64,000 bases of DNA, taken from the NCBI GenBank assembly GCA_030998225.1, contig JAPYXD010000754.1:7564001-7628000 (forward strand). The letters are read 5' to 3'. Position 1 is the first letter of the stretch; every line of letters begins with the position of its first letter. The notes beneath the pieces are model-generated. The model was given only the letters and a program-made list of their open reading frames with translations. It searched no databases and was not told where the DNA came from. This document shows, in pieces, positions 42,466 to 54,179 of the stretch. Both the position numbers and the translations under genes were made by a program. This DNA comes from Diplolepis rosae. Its lineage: Eukaryota > Arthropoda > Insecta > Hymenoptera > Diplolepididae.

Positions 42466-45400
42466 CTGAAAGTGAATTTTGATTAGTTTTTCACATGAAA
42501 TCAAAAGACTAATTCTTAACTTCTTCACATTTTTATCAAATTTCGTAATTATTTTTTTTCTTTGAATTTAAGAAATGAAAGTCTGCGCAGTCACATAAGA
42601 ACATGTATAATATGACTAACAAAAATATTATATTTTCTTTAATTCAAAGAAAAAATTATTTTCATTCAAGGTAATAAAATTGAATAAATTATTTCTTAAG
42701 TTTTCGACGGTATTGTATTTGAAACTAAAAAATTATTTTTTTAATCAAATAATTTTATATTTGTTCTAAAGATGTTTCCAGAAAGCTCTACGAATTGTCC
42801 TGATAAAATTCTTTAATTAAGACATAATTACAAAAGTTTATTTGTCATTTCTTTTTTAAATGAAAATACTGTTTAACAGAACACAGGGTCGATATTTTCT
42901 ATCCTATAGCGCATTGTGTCCACTTCAAAACTAATTTGAATTTTATCGATCGGTATATCAGAAAGAAAAATAAACTTTTTGCTTAAAAAAAGTCCTTTTA
43001 GGAATTTTTACGCATTTTTATCTAATTCATACAGATTTTCAGCAATTTAAGTTCCAAATATCTTTTCATTTTCACCGTTCTCTTTTATACGAAAACCCCA
43101 CATTTCTCGCAGATTACAAGAAAAGCCATATTGTGTATACTTAGAACTACCTATGGTAGTCCAACTTTTTGACCTGGAGAAAATGAAATAGCAGTGCGAG
43201 TCAAATAAGAATTGCTTTGTGGTAATTTTGGGTCTAGTTTGATTTTCTCAAAAAACCTTGTATGCTACAATTTGGCAGAGCTTTCATTTTATTCAAAATT
43301 GAAAATAGAAGTTTCAACTTGCCAGACACTTTTTAACAATTTTTAGTTAACTTTGCTGTCTTTGACTGTAATTGATACAATAAATTTGAAATAATTTCTT
43401 TGGTCGGATTAGAACTTGGCACAGCGATAGCAATTTAAAAAAAATCTGCGCGCAAGCTTAAGCGCGCCTAGGGCGCGCGATTCGATCGTCGCGCTGCGCG
43501 CTCCGGAATTTTTGAACGTCGCGCTTCGCGCTCGGTCTTGTGCTCTTCGCATTCATTCAAGTTTATTTCTTATAATTTGATACTGAAGCTCAAACCAATT
43601 TTATAATAATATTACAGATGATGTGAATTACACATTTTCTCAAAGTCACTCTATTTCTTTTTGAATTTAAGTGAAACAGGAGATTCAATTTACTTAAGGC
43701 TCTATCAGCCTTAAGGAACACATTCTCATCATGACGCTCGCGCTTCGCGCTCGATTTTCTGTATACATTTCAGTAACTTTTTAATAAATTACATGATTAA
43801 ATTAATTTATTTTCTTCCAAATCCAAAAATTCCATTCCGTAAAAGAAAAAACAATCGTAGACTTTATTTAAGGAAACGATTTTGCAGAACAACGCTTATT
43901 TCGTATCTCACATATTTTGGTGAAAAAAATCAAATTTTTTCAATATTAAAAATCAAAAAATTAAAATATACATCCTGTCGAGAAATTTCTCGATAAGAAT
44001 GTGTAGACCTTATTTAGCCGAACAATTTTTCATCTCAAAGTTTTTTTGTATCTCACATATTTTGTCTAAAAAATGAAGTTTTTGAATTTTAATCGTATTT
44101 TTTGGAATTGAAACGAAAAATATATGTTTTATCAGAAACTGTGTCAGACAAAATTTGTAGATCTTTTTGAAACGAACAACTTTGTATTCTTACGCTTTTT
44201 TCGTATTTCACATATTTTGTCTAAAAAATTGAATTTTTTCATTTTTATCGTATTTTTTGGAATTGAAACGAAAAATATATGTTTTTTCAGAAACTGCGCC
44301 AGACAAAATTTGTAGATCTTTTCGAAACGAACAACTTTGTATTCTTACGTTTTTTTCGTATTTCACATATTTTGGTGAAAAAAATCGAATTTTTTAAATA
44401 TTAAAAATCAAAACATAAAATATACATCCTGTCCCAAAATGTCTTGATGAGAATTTGTAAACCTCATTTAGGCAAACAATTTTCCATATAAACGTTTTTT
44501 TTGTATCTCACATATTTTGTCTAAAAAATGGAATTTTTGAATTTTAAACGTATTTTTTGGAATTGAAACGAAAAATATGTTTTATCAGAAACTGCGTCAG
44601 ACAAAATTTGTAGATCTTTTTGATACGAACAGCTTTGTATTCTTACGCTTTTTTCGTATTTCACATATTTTGTCTAAAAAATAGAATTTTTTCATTTTTA
44701 TCGCATTTTTTGGAATTGAAACGAAAAATATCTGTTTTTTCAGAAACTGCGCCAGACAAAATTTGTAGATCTTTTTGAAACGAACAACTTTGTATTCTTA
44801 CGTTTTTTTGGTATTTCACATATTTTGGTGAAAAAAATCGAATTTTTTTAATATTAAAAAGCAAAACATAAAATATACATCCTGTCCCAAAATGTCTTGA
44901 TGAGAATTTGTAAACCTCATTTAGGCAAACAATTTTCCATATAAACGTTTTTTTTGTATCTCACATATTTTGTCTAAAAAATGGAATTTTTGAATTTTAA
45001 ACGTATTTTTTGGAATTGAAACGAAAAATATGTTTTATCAGAAACTGCGTCAGACAAAATTTGTAGATCTTTTTGAAACGAACAACTTTGTATTCTTACG
45101 TTTTTTTCGTATTTTACATATTATTGTTAAAAAATTGAATTTTGGATTTTCAATGGTCTTTTTTTTAATTATAAAGAAAAATATGCATCTTATGAAAAAA
45201 TGTTACAATTCAAATTTGTAGGTCTTTATGTAGAAAATAATATTGTGTCATAAGGTTTTTTCGTATCTCGTATAATTTAACTGGAAAATGGAATTTTGAT
45301 ATTGACTTTTTTCGAATTTGAATATGCTGTAACATTTCTAATTTTGATTTAATCAAAAAATGTTATCAGGATAATTTGTAGAGATTTATGAGCACTATCT

Positions 45401-45592
45401 AAAACCAGTATTGAAATTTTGGATTTTTTTCAAAAAATTAATTTCAAAAACACAAAAGTAGTGTCCCATCACACAATTTTGATGGGATGTGGCTGGTTAA
45501 CAAACTTGTCCTTAATAATACGGCTCCGATAAAGTGTACCAAAGCTCAATTCAATCTGATAATTCTGTCGAGAGTTATGCCGCACACGACCT

Positions 45593-45626
<34 letters not shown>

Positions 45627-48600
45627 TGACAGACAGACAGACAGACACTTTCGTAAAAACCATTTTTTCTGACTCAGGGGGTCTCAAAACGTAAAGATTT
45701 GATGAAAATTTCGAAAGTCATTTTTCACATAAAACCAATACCTTCTCATCCATGATGAGAATGTAAAAATGAGAATGTCTAATATTTTGTCTTCTGTTAT
45801 TGGCATAAAAGCTCTAAAAAGTATTTATTACCAATGTTTGTCTCTCAATGCACAGTCATCTTGGATTTCTACCACTACCCCTGAAATATTGTACCTAATG
45901 ACAGCTTTTGATTTAAAAAAACAAAAAAGGTTGTAACATTTAAAAACTTGACAAACATACAAAAGGCACTTGGTTCAGATTCTTATGCATACAATTACCG
46001 AATGTGTCAAAGCATCCACTGCTCTGCAACAAAAATGTTCTGTGGCATGGAAGTATGTGAAACTCCATTCGCATTCATCCTTTGGTAGCAAATTCATTGA
46101 AAAAAGTTTTAAATCTAATAGTGTTTCATGTCCATCCTCTTCATATTCGAATCCAAATAAATTCAACTGCGTTTTGAAATGGTATCTTCTTGGCAAAGCA
46201 ATAGGGAAATTTCCATTCGGCAGCAATCCAAAATATGTATGTTCTTCAACCTACAACCAAAAAGGAGTTTCATTAATTAGAGGTATTGATCATAGATCTA
46301 GGAATATAGGGACGTGGCATACTCAGGTGGGAAATAAAGCCAAAGGGGGCGAGTTCAGACATATTACGTTTCTCTGCTTCCCATTGGGCGTACTTGTAAA
46401 GCACCGCTTTAATTGGAACTTTCTTAAATTATCGAATAGGATGAATTTTTTGTCATAATACTGCGAAATTAGCCCAGTGCCTTTGTATTGAAGTTTTCAT
46501 AGTAGTGTATTTACAAAAATTATAGAAAGTTTGCAGAAATGCCTACTTATCGCGTTAAAGGGACTAATTCACAGTGACAAAAGAATTCTAGAGCAACATA
46601 AGATGGCTGACGTACCATGTGGCGTCCTCCCCCTTTGGCTTCAATCTACGCTCCTCTTCCTGTCTAAATGTGCCAGGCTACTTTATTCTTAGATCCGTAG
46701 TATTCATTCACTTGAAAAATGAATTCACATAATTCATAAGTCATTAATTTATTTCAGGCTTCTACTAGTTTATTGCTAGGAAAAGAGAACATTGTAAATT
46801 AGAAGATGTACAATTTGTTGAAGTACTTGGTTAACACTATCAAATTTTTTATATAGAAACATACCAATATTACTGCAATATTATTATTATTATGTAACTC
46901 ATCACTATTCGGATGTATTTCGTAATTTAACACGATGTGATCATGTAGTCCTGTCACAAGTTTCAAATCTTCTTTTTTTATATACTCAGGCGTATTTCTA
47001 TTGTATCCAACAATCAGAGCTGCAGCTACTGTTAGAAAATGTCTGAGAGAGATGAAGACTCCAAAACCTTTAAGAAATTCAGTATCTTTTACATAGCCAA
47101 CCAGGTACCTCATGTGTTCGGTTTCAGAACTTAAATCCTCTCCTTGAACTGCTTTGGCTTCTATGGACAAGGAGCCTAATTCATCAAAAAACAGAATAAG
47201 GTAACAGACTTAAATTTTTCGGAGACTGAATTCAACTATTTCATTAGAGGGGGATAATGATGCAGCGTTTTTCAACTGTCTCAACATTTTTTTTCAGTAT
47301 CATTGACTACACGGAGAAAAATGCAGATCAGAAAAATATGAATGATTACTAAAAACCAGGAATAACTATTAGATAAGAAAAGAGAGTGTTGCGCAGTTTG
47401 GGAATGAGTTCTGTACTGTTTAATACTCTCTTTTCCTTTATAGTAATCATTCCTGTTTTTTAGTAATTGTTCATAATCTTATGATCTCCATTTTTTTAGG
47501 TGTACATACAGATACTGTTTTTGAAAATTAGGGTAATTGAAATTTCAAGTAAAGAAATAGGAATTTTGAAAGCCTTATTTTAATTTACTACTGTAGTTGT
47601 GGAAGTATTTGAACTTTAAATGTTGAATAGGTACTCAGTTTAAAACTTATCAGTGTTATAAAATACATTTCAAACAAAGAAGGATTATCAAATATGAATC
47701 TGATTGTAAGAACTGATATTAGTGTACTAACAATATAAAAGAATGTTTGTTTAAAAATAATCATATTTTGGACTTGAGGATAAATGATGAAATAGATTTA
47801 TTACCAGAAGAATCCAAAACTATTCACTTGAGTGCAACTAAAAACTGCTGATGAGAATGTTACTTTGATGTTTTAATGTTTTTTGCATCCAATATGTGTT
47901 GTACATTTCAAGAAAAATTTAGCTTCTATTATTAAATATGTTTCCTATTTTCATATTGATCGCAAAAAGTTTATTTGGTTTGAGTAAATACAGGATTTTC
48001 CAATCAGAGGTTTAATTTTGAATAACCCGCTATTTATTTTTTTTTTTGGTGAGGAGGAAAAATGGCCAAATCTTTTATAGACGTTATACAGGACTCTCCT
48101 AGGACGGGACTAGGTATACCTGTTAAAACCAAACAACACCCTCTCTTGAACCAATACACCGCACGCGGAACCGCCTTTCGGATTTAAACTTCACGGGTGG
48201 TTGGTTCCAGCTTAAAGTCGCGTACGACTCTTCCGTCATCCGTTCGCCCGGAGCTCCCATCCGCGATCACACACCCGTTAGGCAGACCGACTAGCCGCGC
48301 AGTCAGGGGAGGAATAAAGCGATTCCTCCCCCGAACGACGCGGACAGCCAAGTCCGCCCAAGACGCAGGACCGCGGGTGCAGGCCCCGATGCGATTTCTA
48401 CTGGCCCCCGTTGTTGCCGCGCTCTACACGCCCATCGACGTCCCTCGTCTTCATCACCACGGTGACGAATGACTCGATAAGTATCCATTTTTGTTCAGAC
48501 TGGAGCATGAGAGAGACCATCGTATCAGGGGTGAGTTGTGCGCCCACTTCCCGACCGACAGCCTCTCTTGCCACACCTCACCTGGCACAGAAAAAAAGTG

Positions 48601-51600
48601 TGTGCTCTGCATTGTCCACAAGGGATCCGCAGTAGCTACACGACTCGTCGTCTCTTTTCTTGAAGCGCTTCAGGTACGCATTAAATCAGACATGGCCTGA
48701 AAGCGCTTGAGCCAGGTAAAAGCCGACTTGACCTTGCTTTCTATCCAGCCAGGTTGTGAGCTCCGGGATTAGACGGTGTGTCCATCTCCCGGATTGGTCA
48801 CCATGCCATCTCGTCTGCCATTTCTCGACAAGTCCGCGCCTTCTATCCTTGCGGATGGCCTCCTTTGCGCGAGCGATTACCTGCGGGTTTGTTAAGCAGG
48901 TGAGCTCCTTACGGAGCTGAAAGGTCTCCTTCCTTTCCTCCGCCAATAAATCAATTGACAGGACGCTCGCCAGGCCCAGCACAGCACTCGTCGACACAGT
49001 TCGGTATGCTGAGACAATTCTCATCACCTCTCTGTGCCGAGAACAGCTTCTTCAGGATAGCATGGTTGTTAAGGGCACTTGTCCAGATCGGAGCTGCATA
49101 AAGCAGTTTCGGATTTACCACGCTCACCACCAGCCTTCTCTTAGCTTCCCTGGGTCCACCAATGTTGGGCATGAGGCTAGTCAGGGCGGTCCCATAACCC
49201 GCTATATTGTCATCTGTCATAATAAGAAGTGTCATGTTTTGACAGATGACAACTAAAAACTATGCCATTAATTAAAATAGAACGATAAACGCTTCAAAAA
49301 CGCATTGAAATTCTTAAAATTCACTACAAAAATGGTGGCAATTTTGCTGAAACAGTTCGTGAAGTCAAAAGTTCTCTCGGATGTCCTGAAGCACCTTCTC
49401 GGCCAGCCATTGTGAAATTGGTGCAAGAATTCGAGCTGTTGAGACAAGTTAGTGATGTGAAGAATCGAAATTGTGAGGAAAACTCAGGTTTGTTCATTCC
49501 ACGCCGTTCTTTGGAATTAGGCATTTCGCAAACGACTCTACACCGGATTTTGCATAAAGAATTGGAAGATATGGATGTGGACGATGCTTACTTGTAAGAA
49601 GTCGGTGCCACGTGCCACGCGAGTGGTGAAACCATCGGTCTTTTGCGTGAAAAGTTTCCAGGCCGAGTGATTACTTGAAACGGCAATAACAATGTGCTGC
49701 CGAGATCATGCAATTTAACATATCTGGACTTTTTTCTTTGGGGTTATAAGGAAGATAGGTTTTATGCTGATGCTCCTCAGTCAATACAAGAACTCAAAGA
49801 GATGATTCGTGTCTTTATCGACGGAATAGAGCCCCAAATGTGCGAAAATGTAATGGAAAATTTCATCAAAAGAGCATTGTCCTTCAAATGTAGCCGTGGA
49901 GACCATATGAATTAGAGGTGTGCAAAAAAATTCGATTCGATTTTCGATCCGATATTGGCCTCCGTCGAATGTCGAATATTCGATATCCGAAGTACCCTTC
50001 TTCGGATGTCGGATTTCCGACATTCGATCGGCCGTCCGTCGAATGTCGAATAATCGACATGCGAAGCACCCTTCTTCGAATGTCGAATATTCGACACCCG
50101 AAGAACCCTTCTTCGAATGTCGAATATTCGATATCCGAAGTACCCTTCTTCGGATGTCGGATTTCCGACATTCGATCGGCCGTCCGTCGAATGTCGAATA
50201 ATCGACATGCGAAGCACGACCGATCGAATGACGAATTTTTAACATTCGACCGGCGCAGTAGCTAGTTTGCAATTTTTAATCAGACATTACACAATATACA
50301 TTGAATAGTTGTATTTTAATTTCATATCGTCATATTTAAAGAATAAAGAAATATTAATTATTTCAATTTGACACATTAATGTTACATAATTTTAACTCAT
50401 TTTTTAAAAATATATAATTATTCATTTGCGATTTATGCATATCATTTAAAGGAATGTGTATTAAAATTGTTTGAAGAATCAAGCAACGTGATTTGTATTT
50501 AATAAAATAACTACAAAATCAAATTTTATACGCCTGAAAACTCTAGACAAATAATTATACGCACAGGAACTGTACACAGTTATATATATTTAACAATTTT
50601 AATATTTTTAACCAACTCACCAAAGTTAATCCTATACCATAAAACTCTACGACTGAAACAAGACATAATAATTTTAATTTTGGAAATTCGAATAAACTTT
50701 ACACAATAAAACTCTGTACGATAAAAGAGAAAACCCTGCTGAACATAATTTTATTAATAATTTTTCAAGCACAATGAAATTGTACACTAAATTATAGAAA
50801 TTAAATTTTGTACATTTAAATGAAAACAATCTAAATTGTGCATAAGACTAAAAATAATAAATTTTTTCGACTGTGGCGATATAAAATTAAAATACAATTA
50901 TACAATGTAAATGTATATTGTCTGATGTCTGGTGTCTGGTTAAAAGTTGCAAACTACATCCTGCGCTCATCGAATGTTCAATATCCGAATTGAGGCACTT
51001 CGGATGTCGAATATTCGACATTCGACGGACGGCCGATCGAATGTCGAAAATCCGACATCCGAAGAAGGGTGCTTCGGATGTCGAATATTCGACATTCGAC
51101 GAACGGCTGATCGAATGTCGAAAATCCGACATCCGAAGAAGGGTATTTCGAATGTCGAATATTCGACATTCGACTATGCGGCCGATCGAATCGAAAAAAT
51201 CCGATACAACAAATAAGGAGAATCGAATTGAATTTGCGTCATTCGATCCGACAGAATGCACACGTCTAATATGAATGATATTGTTTTTCATTATTAATGG
51301 CAAATTTTCCATTATTGACTGGAACATAAATCATATAATTTTTCACGATAAATACGCGTTTTTCTTATAAATCAAAATAAAACCTCTAATTGGTAAAAAT
51401 GAGCCTTATCGCTCATAATGATTTTTCGCTGAAATTCAGGTTTCATTTTCATGATTTTTGAAGTTTTAGTTGTCATTTGTCAAAAAATAACACTTCTTAT
51501 TATGACAGCTGCCAAAATAGCGGGATATTCAAAATGAAATGCCTAATTGGAAAACCCTGAAGTATAAAATAAACAACAAAATCAGTTACTATCATACGGT

Positions 51601-51713
51601 GAGAGTGAAATCACTTGATCTACATGGTACTTAAATTATTTTTAGTGCTATTCACCTGAAACCCCGGTAGTGACTGCAAAGGCACACAGAAGAGCTGTAA
51701 ATATGATCTTCAT
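42319..51713 (-). CDS. Secreted serine-protease homolog, SPH copy 4 (4 exons, intact)
   Basis: Join exons 51713-51656, 47175-46865, 46250-45999 and 42465-42319, giving 768 nt and 255 residues (one codon shorter in exon 2). The signal peptide is followed by a propeptide ending EAK, then AVQG. The catalytic His site reads TVAAAL (A71, not Q as in copies 2 and 3). The Asp site reads NNNIAVIL (Asn) and the Ser site LDIGTP (I210). It is the most divergent intact copy in exons 3 and 4, yet part of intron 2 is almost identical to copy 2. Intron 1 holds a 3.57-kb TIR element, and intron 3 holds a higher-order tandem repeat. It is read as a non-catalytic secreted S1 homolog; its partner or target is unknown. 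Confidence 0.85.
42466..43439 (-). other. SPH copy 4 intron 3, exon 4-proximal part
   Basis: 43120-43430 is collinear with copy 3 intron 3 (TGTGTATACTTAGAACTACC). 42540-42900 has TTCTTTGAATT-type runs but no gene. Confidence 0.45.
43440..43985 (-). repeat. GAGCGCGAAGCGCGA element, inverted copy
   Basis: Reverse complement of 35290-35885, including GCGCGCCTAGGGCGCGC and TCGCGCTTCGCGCTC boxes. Runs into the tandem array on its right. Confidence 0.6.
43986..45130. repeat. Higher-order tandem repeat, 453-bp period
   Basis: The mark CAGACAAAATTTGTAGATC recurs at about 44145, 44300, 44598, 44753 and 45051 (spacings 155, 298, 155, 298). One unit is therefore three monomers of about 150 bp, one of which lacks the mark and carries CATCCTGTCCCAAAATGTC. 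Each monomer repeats TTTGGAATTGAAACGAAAAA. The monomers resemble the body of the adjacent element. Confidence 0.75.
45594..45648. repeat. (CAGA)n microsatellite
   Basis: About 13 units of CAGA with one CTGA. It is followed by TTTCTGACTCAGGGGGTC and the ATGAGAATGT motif. ORFs across it are artefacts. Confidence 0.9.
45649..45998 (-). other. SPH copy 4 intron 3, exon 3-proximal part
   Basis: 45780-45960 is collinear with 29280-29330 and 29640-29760 in copy 3 intron 3, so the tandem array and CAGA block are insertions. Confidence 0.45.
45999..46250 (-). CDS. SPH copy 4 exon 3
   Basis: 252 nt, acceptor GTAG, donor GTAATT. FPIALP matches QPICLP; DEC and HFCC give the 168/182 Cys pair. By eye about one base in six differs from copy 2 exon 3. 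Confidence 0.86.
46251..46864 (-). other. SPH copy 4 intron 2, with conserved open segment
   Basis: 614 bp, almost the same length as copy 2 intron 2. 46416-46273 (minus) holds the open segment IKAVLYKYAQWEAEKRNMSE, only a few bases different from copy 2 over about 150 bp. Confidence 0.5.
46865..47175 (-). CDS. SPH copy 4 exon 2
   Basis: 311 nt, acceptor TTAG, donor GTATGTT. It carries AVQG at the activation site, TVAAAL at the His site and NNNIAVIL at the Asp site. One codon shorter than copies 2 and 3. Confidence 0.86.
47310..47502. mobile_element. MITE, same family as 232-426
   Basis: CACGGAGAAAAATGCAGATC at the left, inverted at the right, TA on both sides. Centre GAGTTCTGTACTGTTTAATA shared with the first copy. 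Confidence 0.7.
47503..47990. other. SPH copy 4 intron 1 backbone
   Basis: Collinear with 32440-33130 minus about 200 bp. No gene. Confidence 0.45.
48034..49193 (-). mobile_element. 5'-truncated R1-clade-like LINE with 12-bp target duplication
   Basis: ATAACCCGCTAT at 48022-48033 and again at 49194-49205 flank the insert. A T-rich stretch at the left end is the poly(A) tail of a minus-strand insertion. Same family and 3' UTR as 6165-8683. Confidence 0.85.
48399..49190 (-). pseudogene. LINE ORF2, C-terminal end
   Basis: Frames read SLMPNIGGPREAKRRLVVSV, AYRTVSTSAVLGLASV, IDLLAEERK and the zinc knuckle region SCSYCGSLVDNAEHT, ending in TAG at 48401-48399. A TGA replaces Trp after FFCAR. No reverse transcriptase core remains. 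Confidence 0.75.
49285..49914 (+). pseudogene. mariner/Tc-type transposase, internally deleted
   Basis: N-terminal helix-turn-helix reads KIHYKNGGNFAETVREVKSS, PSRPAIVKLVQEFE, then GISQTTLHRILHKEL. The catalytic middle is missing. The frame resumes at RSCNLTYLDFFLWGYKEDRF and ends GDHMN-stop. This HTH/DDE type is widespread in insects; I do not assign a subfamily. Confidence 0.65.
49914..51271. mobile_element. TCGAATGT element with satellite-like inverted ends
   Basis: TTAGAGGTGTGC at the left and GCACACGTCTAA at the right. About 350 bp at the left and 310 bp at the right are built of TCGAATGTCGAATATTCGAC and CCGAAGNACCCTTCTTCGG units in opposite orientation. The 680-bp centre is AT-rich and non-coding. 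Every frame is open in the arms, which is a sequence artefact. Confidence 0.65.
51656..51713 (-). CDS. SPH copy 4 exon 1 (signal peptide)
   Basis: Encodes MKIIFTALLCAFAVTTGVS plus a split Gly. The donor is GTGAAT, where the other copies have GTAAAT. Confidence 0.83.
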
Positions 51714-51905
51714 TTTTACTAAATCAATAATGTATCTAATTTACGTCGTGATTAGAAACTTGTTGTTCTTAGCAAGTAATCAAAGATACTGCCACATAGA
51801 CTAGTATCTCCTACCATTCGTCTCTAATTTTTATACCTTGCGTACTGAATTAAGTGGTTTAAATTGTCTTTAAGCGATAACGTCATGCTTTTAGGTTTGA
51901 TAAGC
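51714..51905 (-). promoter_or_regulatory. Conserved 5' flank of SPH copy 4
   Basis: Homologous to the other SPH flanks. The outer part (TAAGCGATAACGTCATGC) is also repeated at 38128-38160. A mariner interrupts the flank at 51937. Confidence 0.3.
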
Positions 51906-51936
51906 AAGTAGTTTTTGAAGTTTTCTAGAAAAAATA

Positions 51937-52848
51937 TTAGGTGCGCAACTAAGTTCCCGCTGTTTTTTTTATGACAACGGAACTTTATTGTGTAAAAATG
52001 GTTACAAATGAATCATTTGAAGTATTGCCCATCATTACCTACAGCTTTTGCCCATCTTTCTGGTAGAGCTCGAATACCGATACGGTAAAAGAGTTCATCT
52101 TTTCAGGCTATCCACGAATCAAGCCATTTTTCAATGTCTTTATATGAGCGGAACTACAGATAAGCCAGACCATGTGCCATCGACCGGAACAAGTAATAAT
52201 CGGACGGCGCAATATCTGGGGAATACGGCAGGTGGGGTAGGACTTCCCATTTGAGCGTTTCCAGGTAGGTTTAAATGGGTTCGGCAACGTGAGGCCGAGC
52301 GTTTTCATGCTGTAGAATCACTTTTTCCTGCTTTTGTTCGTATTGTGGACGTTTTTCGCGCAGTGCTCGGCTCAAGCGCATCAATTGCGTTCGAAATCTT
52401 TTCCCAGTGATAGTTTCGTTCGGTTTCAACAGCTCATAATAAATAACATCAGCGTCTTCGAAGGATTTTGACCTTCCTTCACGCGGACGGTCGTCAACAT
52501 CGAAATCACCGTCTTTGTAGCGACGGAACCAATCACGGTACGTTGTTTCACTTAGAGCAGCATCTCCGTAAACTTTTTGGAGCTCTCGATGCGCTTCAGC
52601 TGCAGTTTCCTTCGATTGAAGGAAGAAAATCAACACTTCCCGCAAATGACAATTATTTGGCACAAAATCAGATATTTTCACACAACCAAAAGTATTTGAC
52701 GCCAAAACAAAATCACTAATGTGTCAAAACGGTTTGTTTGACATATGTCTAAGCTTGGTTCATGACGTTTTGGATAAGTCAAAATCGACGAGTACTTATT
52801 GCTGGAGCCTTCTATTGATAAACAGCGGGAATTTAGTTACCCACCTAA
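51937..52848 (-). mobile_element. mariner, internally deleted (912 bp)
   Basis: TIRs TTAGGTGCGCAACTAAGTTC and its near-complement ending ACCCACCTAA, flanked by TA on both sides. Interrupts the SPH copy 4 upstream region. Confidence 0.85.
51985..52705 (-). pseudogene. mariner transposase, deleted and mutated
   Basis: N-terminus with the HTH (ETAAEAHRELQKVYGDAALS, WFRRYKDGDFDVDDRPREGR) up to SKSFEDA, joined directly to VIYYELLKPNETITGKR, so the first catalytic Asp region is deleted. The second Asp is Glu (QHENARPHVA). The third region, YSPDIAPSDYYLF, is in another frame. Confidence 0.8.
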
Positions 52849-54179
52849 TACTTTCGAAGTTGCCACCATTTTTATATTCCCATCATATGAGAAGGTATTG
52901 ATTTTACAAAATTTTCTTTTTGTCTGAAGCAGTACTAGTGTAGGTCGCATACTTGATAACTTTGGATAGAATGATCGGATTGAATTCAGGTTTGGCTTAC
53001 TCTATTGGAGCCGAAAAAGAAAGGACAAGTTCATTAACCAGCCACTTTCGACCAAAATTGAGCACATCAGAGTAAAAGAGCCATAGGCGAACAGTCTGTT
53101 CGTAAAACAAATACAAATTCTATCAGCACAAAAGACAGTTCAAAAATACTTAAGAGGAAAATGAGTATGGGAAAACCGCGAGCGCGAAAACAAAACATAA
53201 GTTTTCTTAGCGCAGAAGACCAATATCTTTTTCTTGCGGGTGCACTTGGATAGGAAACGCTTGTATGAAGTTAAAAATAGATCATATTATTTCATTGCAA
53301 TCGAATTGATTGAAAACTCATTTAGTTATTGCCGCTTTAAGAATTTATAGTAATAAATATTATGTTTAAATCTTAATAATTATCATTATGAATATTGAAA
53401 ATTGTATAATAATAAAAATTTAAATTTCGGCAATCTTAATCATTATCTCGTCTCTGTTTTTTTCAGTACGTCATGTTTCTGAGATTTTTTGAGTTAAATT
53501 TTTTTTCTGGAAATCACAAATTGTATGATAAAAGTGTGTAAAAATTTTTTAAACAGAAAGAAATATATGATTTCGATGTGTTTTCAACGCAGAATCCATT
53601 GATTGTTTCATTTTTCCGATATATTATACAGTTCTTGTAGTCATTAAAAAAAAAAAAACTAAAAAAACACGAAAAAAATGGTTTTACAGAAAACCTTATA
53701 TTTAATTGAATCCTGTCAAAAAATGATAATGAGCTGCTACTACTAACTAGAAACTTTTTCTCTTGCATGCTCGATGATGAAGAGCATTTGGTTCATCAGT
53801 CATGAAACTCCAGTAGTAGTTTTCCAAAGCGTTTACACTCCACTTACCTTGGTACCTTTTTTCGATTTCAGCGATGTCTTGATGAAATCTGTTCCCATGA
53901 TCATCATTCATTAACTGCTCCTAAATTTTATATACTCTAGAAATGATATATCACATTCCATGAAAACATAGGTAATATTTTTTTTGACCAGTTTAATCTT
54001 CTTGAATACGAACTGTCTGTTTCATTCGATAAATAATTATTTATTCGTACTTGCGACTCATCATAAATTCTAAACTGAAATGAATTTTTTGGAACAATTT
54101 TGAGGGAGAAAAAACCATAATCTATATGAAGTAGCAAAACGCTCATAATTTTTACTAATCGTTTTTAAAATTGTATGAA
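52849..54179. other. Spacer between SPH copies 4 and 5
   Basis: 52855-53090 matches 38210-38420. A short CATCATATGAGAAGGTATT motif starts it. 53100-54180 is AT-rich; the minus ORFs at 53514-53768 and 53937-54146 have no recognisable domain. Confidence 0.35.

Larger units (their letters stand above)
47991..51559 (+). mobile_element. TIR DNA transposon split by a LINE and a satellite element
   Basis: The left end CAGGATTTTCCAAT and right end ATTGGAAAACCCTG are inverted. Inversion continues through TTCAAAAT/AACCCGCTAT and GTCATAATAAGAAGTG, giving a TIR over 100 bp. The transposase remnant lies at 49285-49914. Two later insertions sit inside: a LINE at 48034-49193 and the TCGAATGT element at 49914-51271. 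Confidence 0.72.

Noticed and set aside
43986..45130. CRISPR-like regular repeats
   Set aside because: Monomers are about 150 bp and abut with no spacers, in a eukaryotic context. The 142-bp array at 59239 is likewise a plain tandem repeat.
45469..45687. ORFs across the CAGA tract (both strands)
   Set aside because: Microsatellite translation (SVCLSVCLSV), no protein.
49781..50272. Long overlapping ORFs on both strands (IRHPKKGTSDIEYS-type text)
   Set aside because: All are translations of the TCGAATGT repeat units, open in every frame because the units lack stop codons. The same applies to 50887-51327 and 27750-28079.
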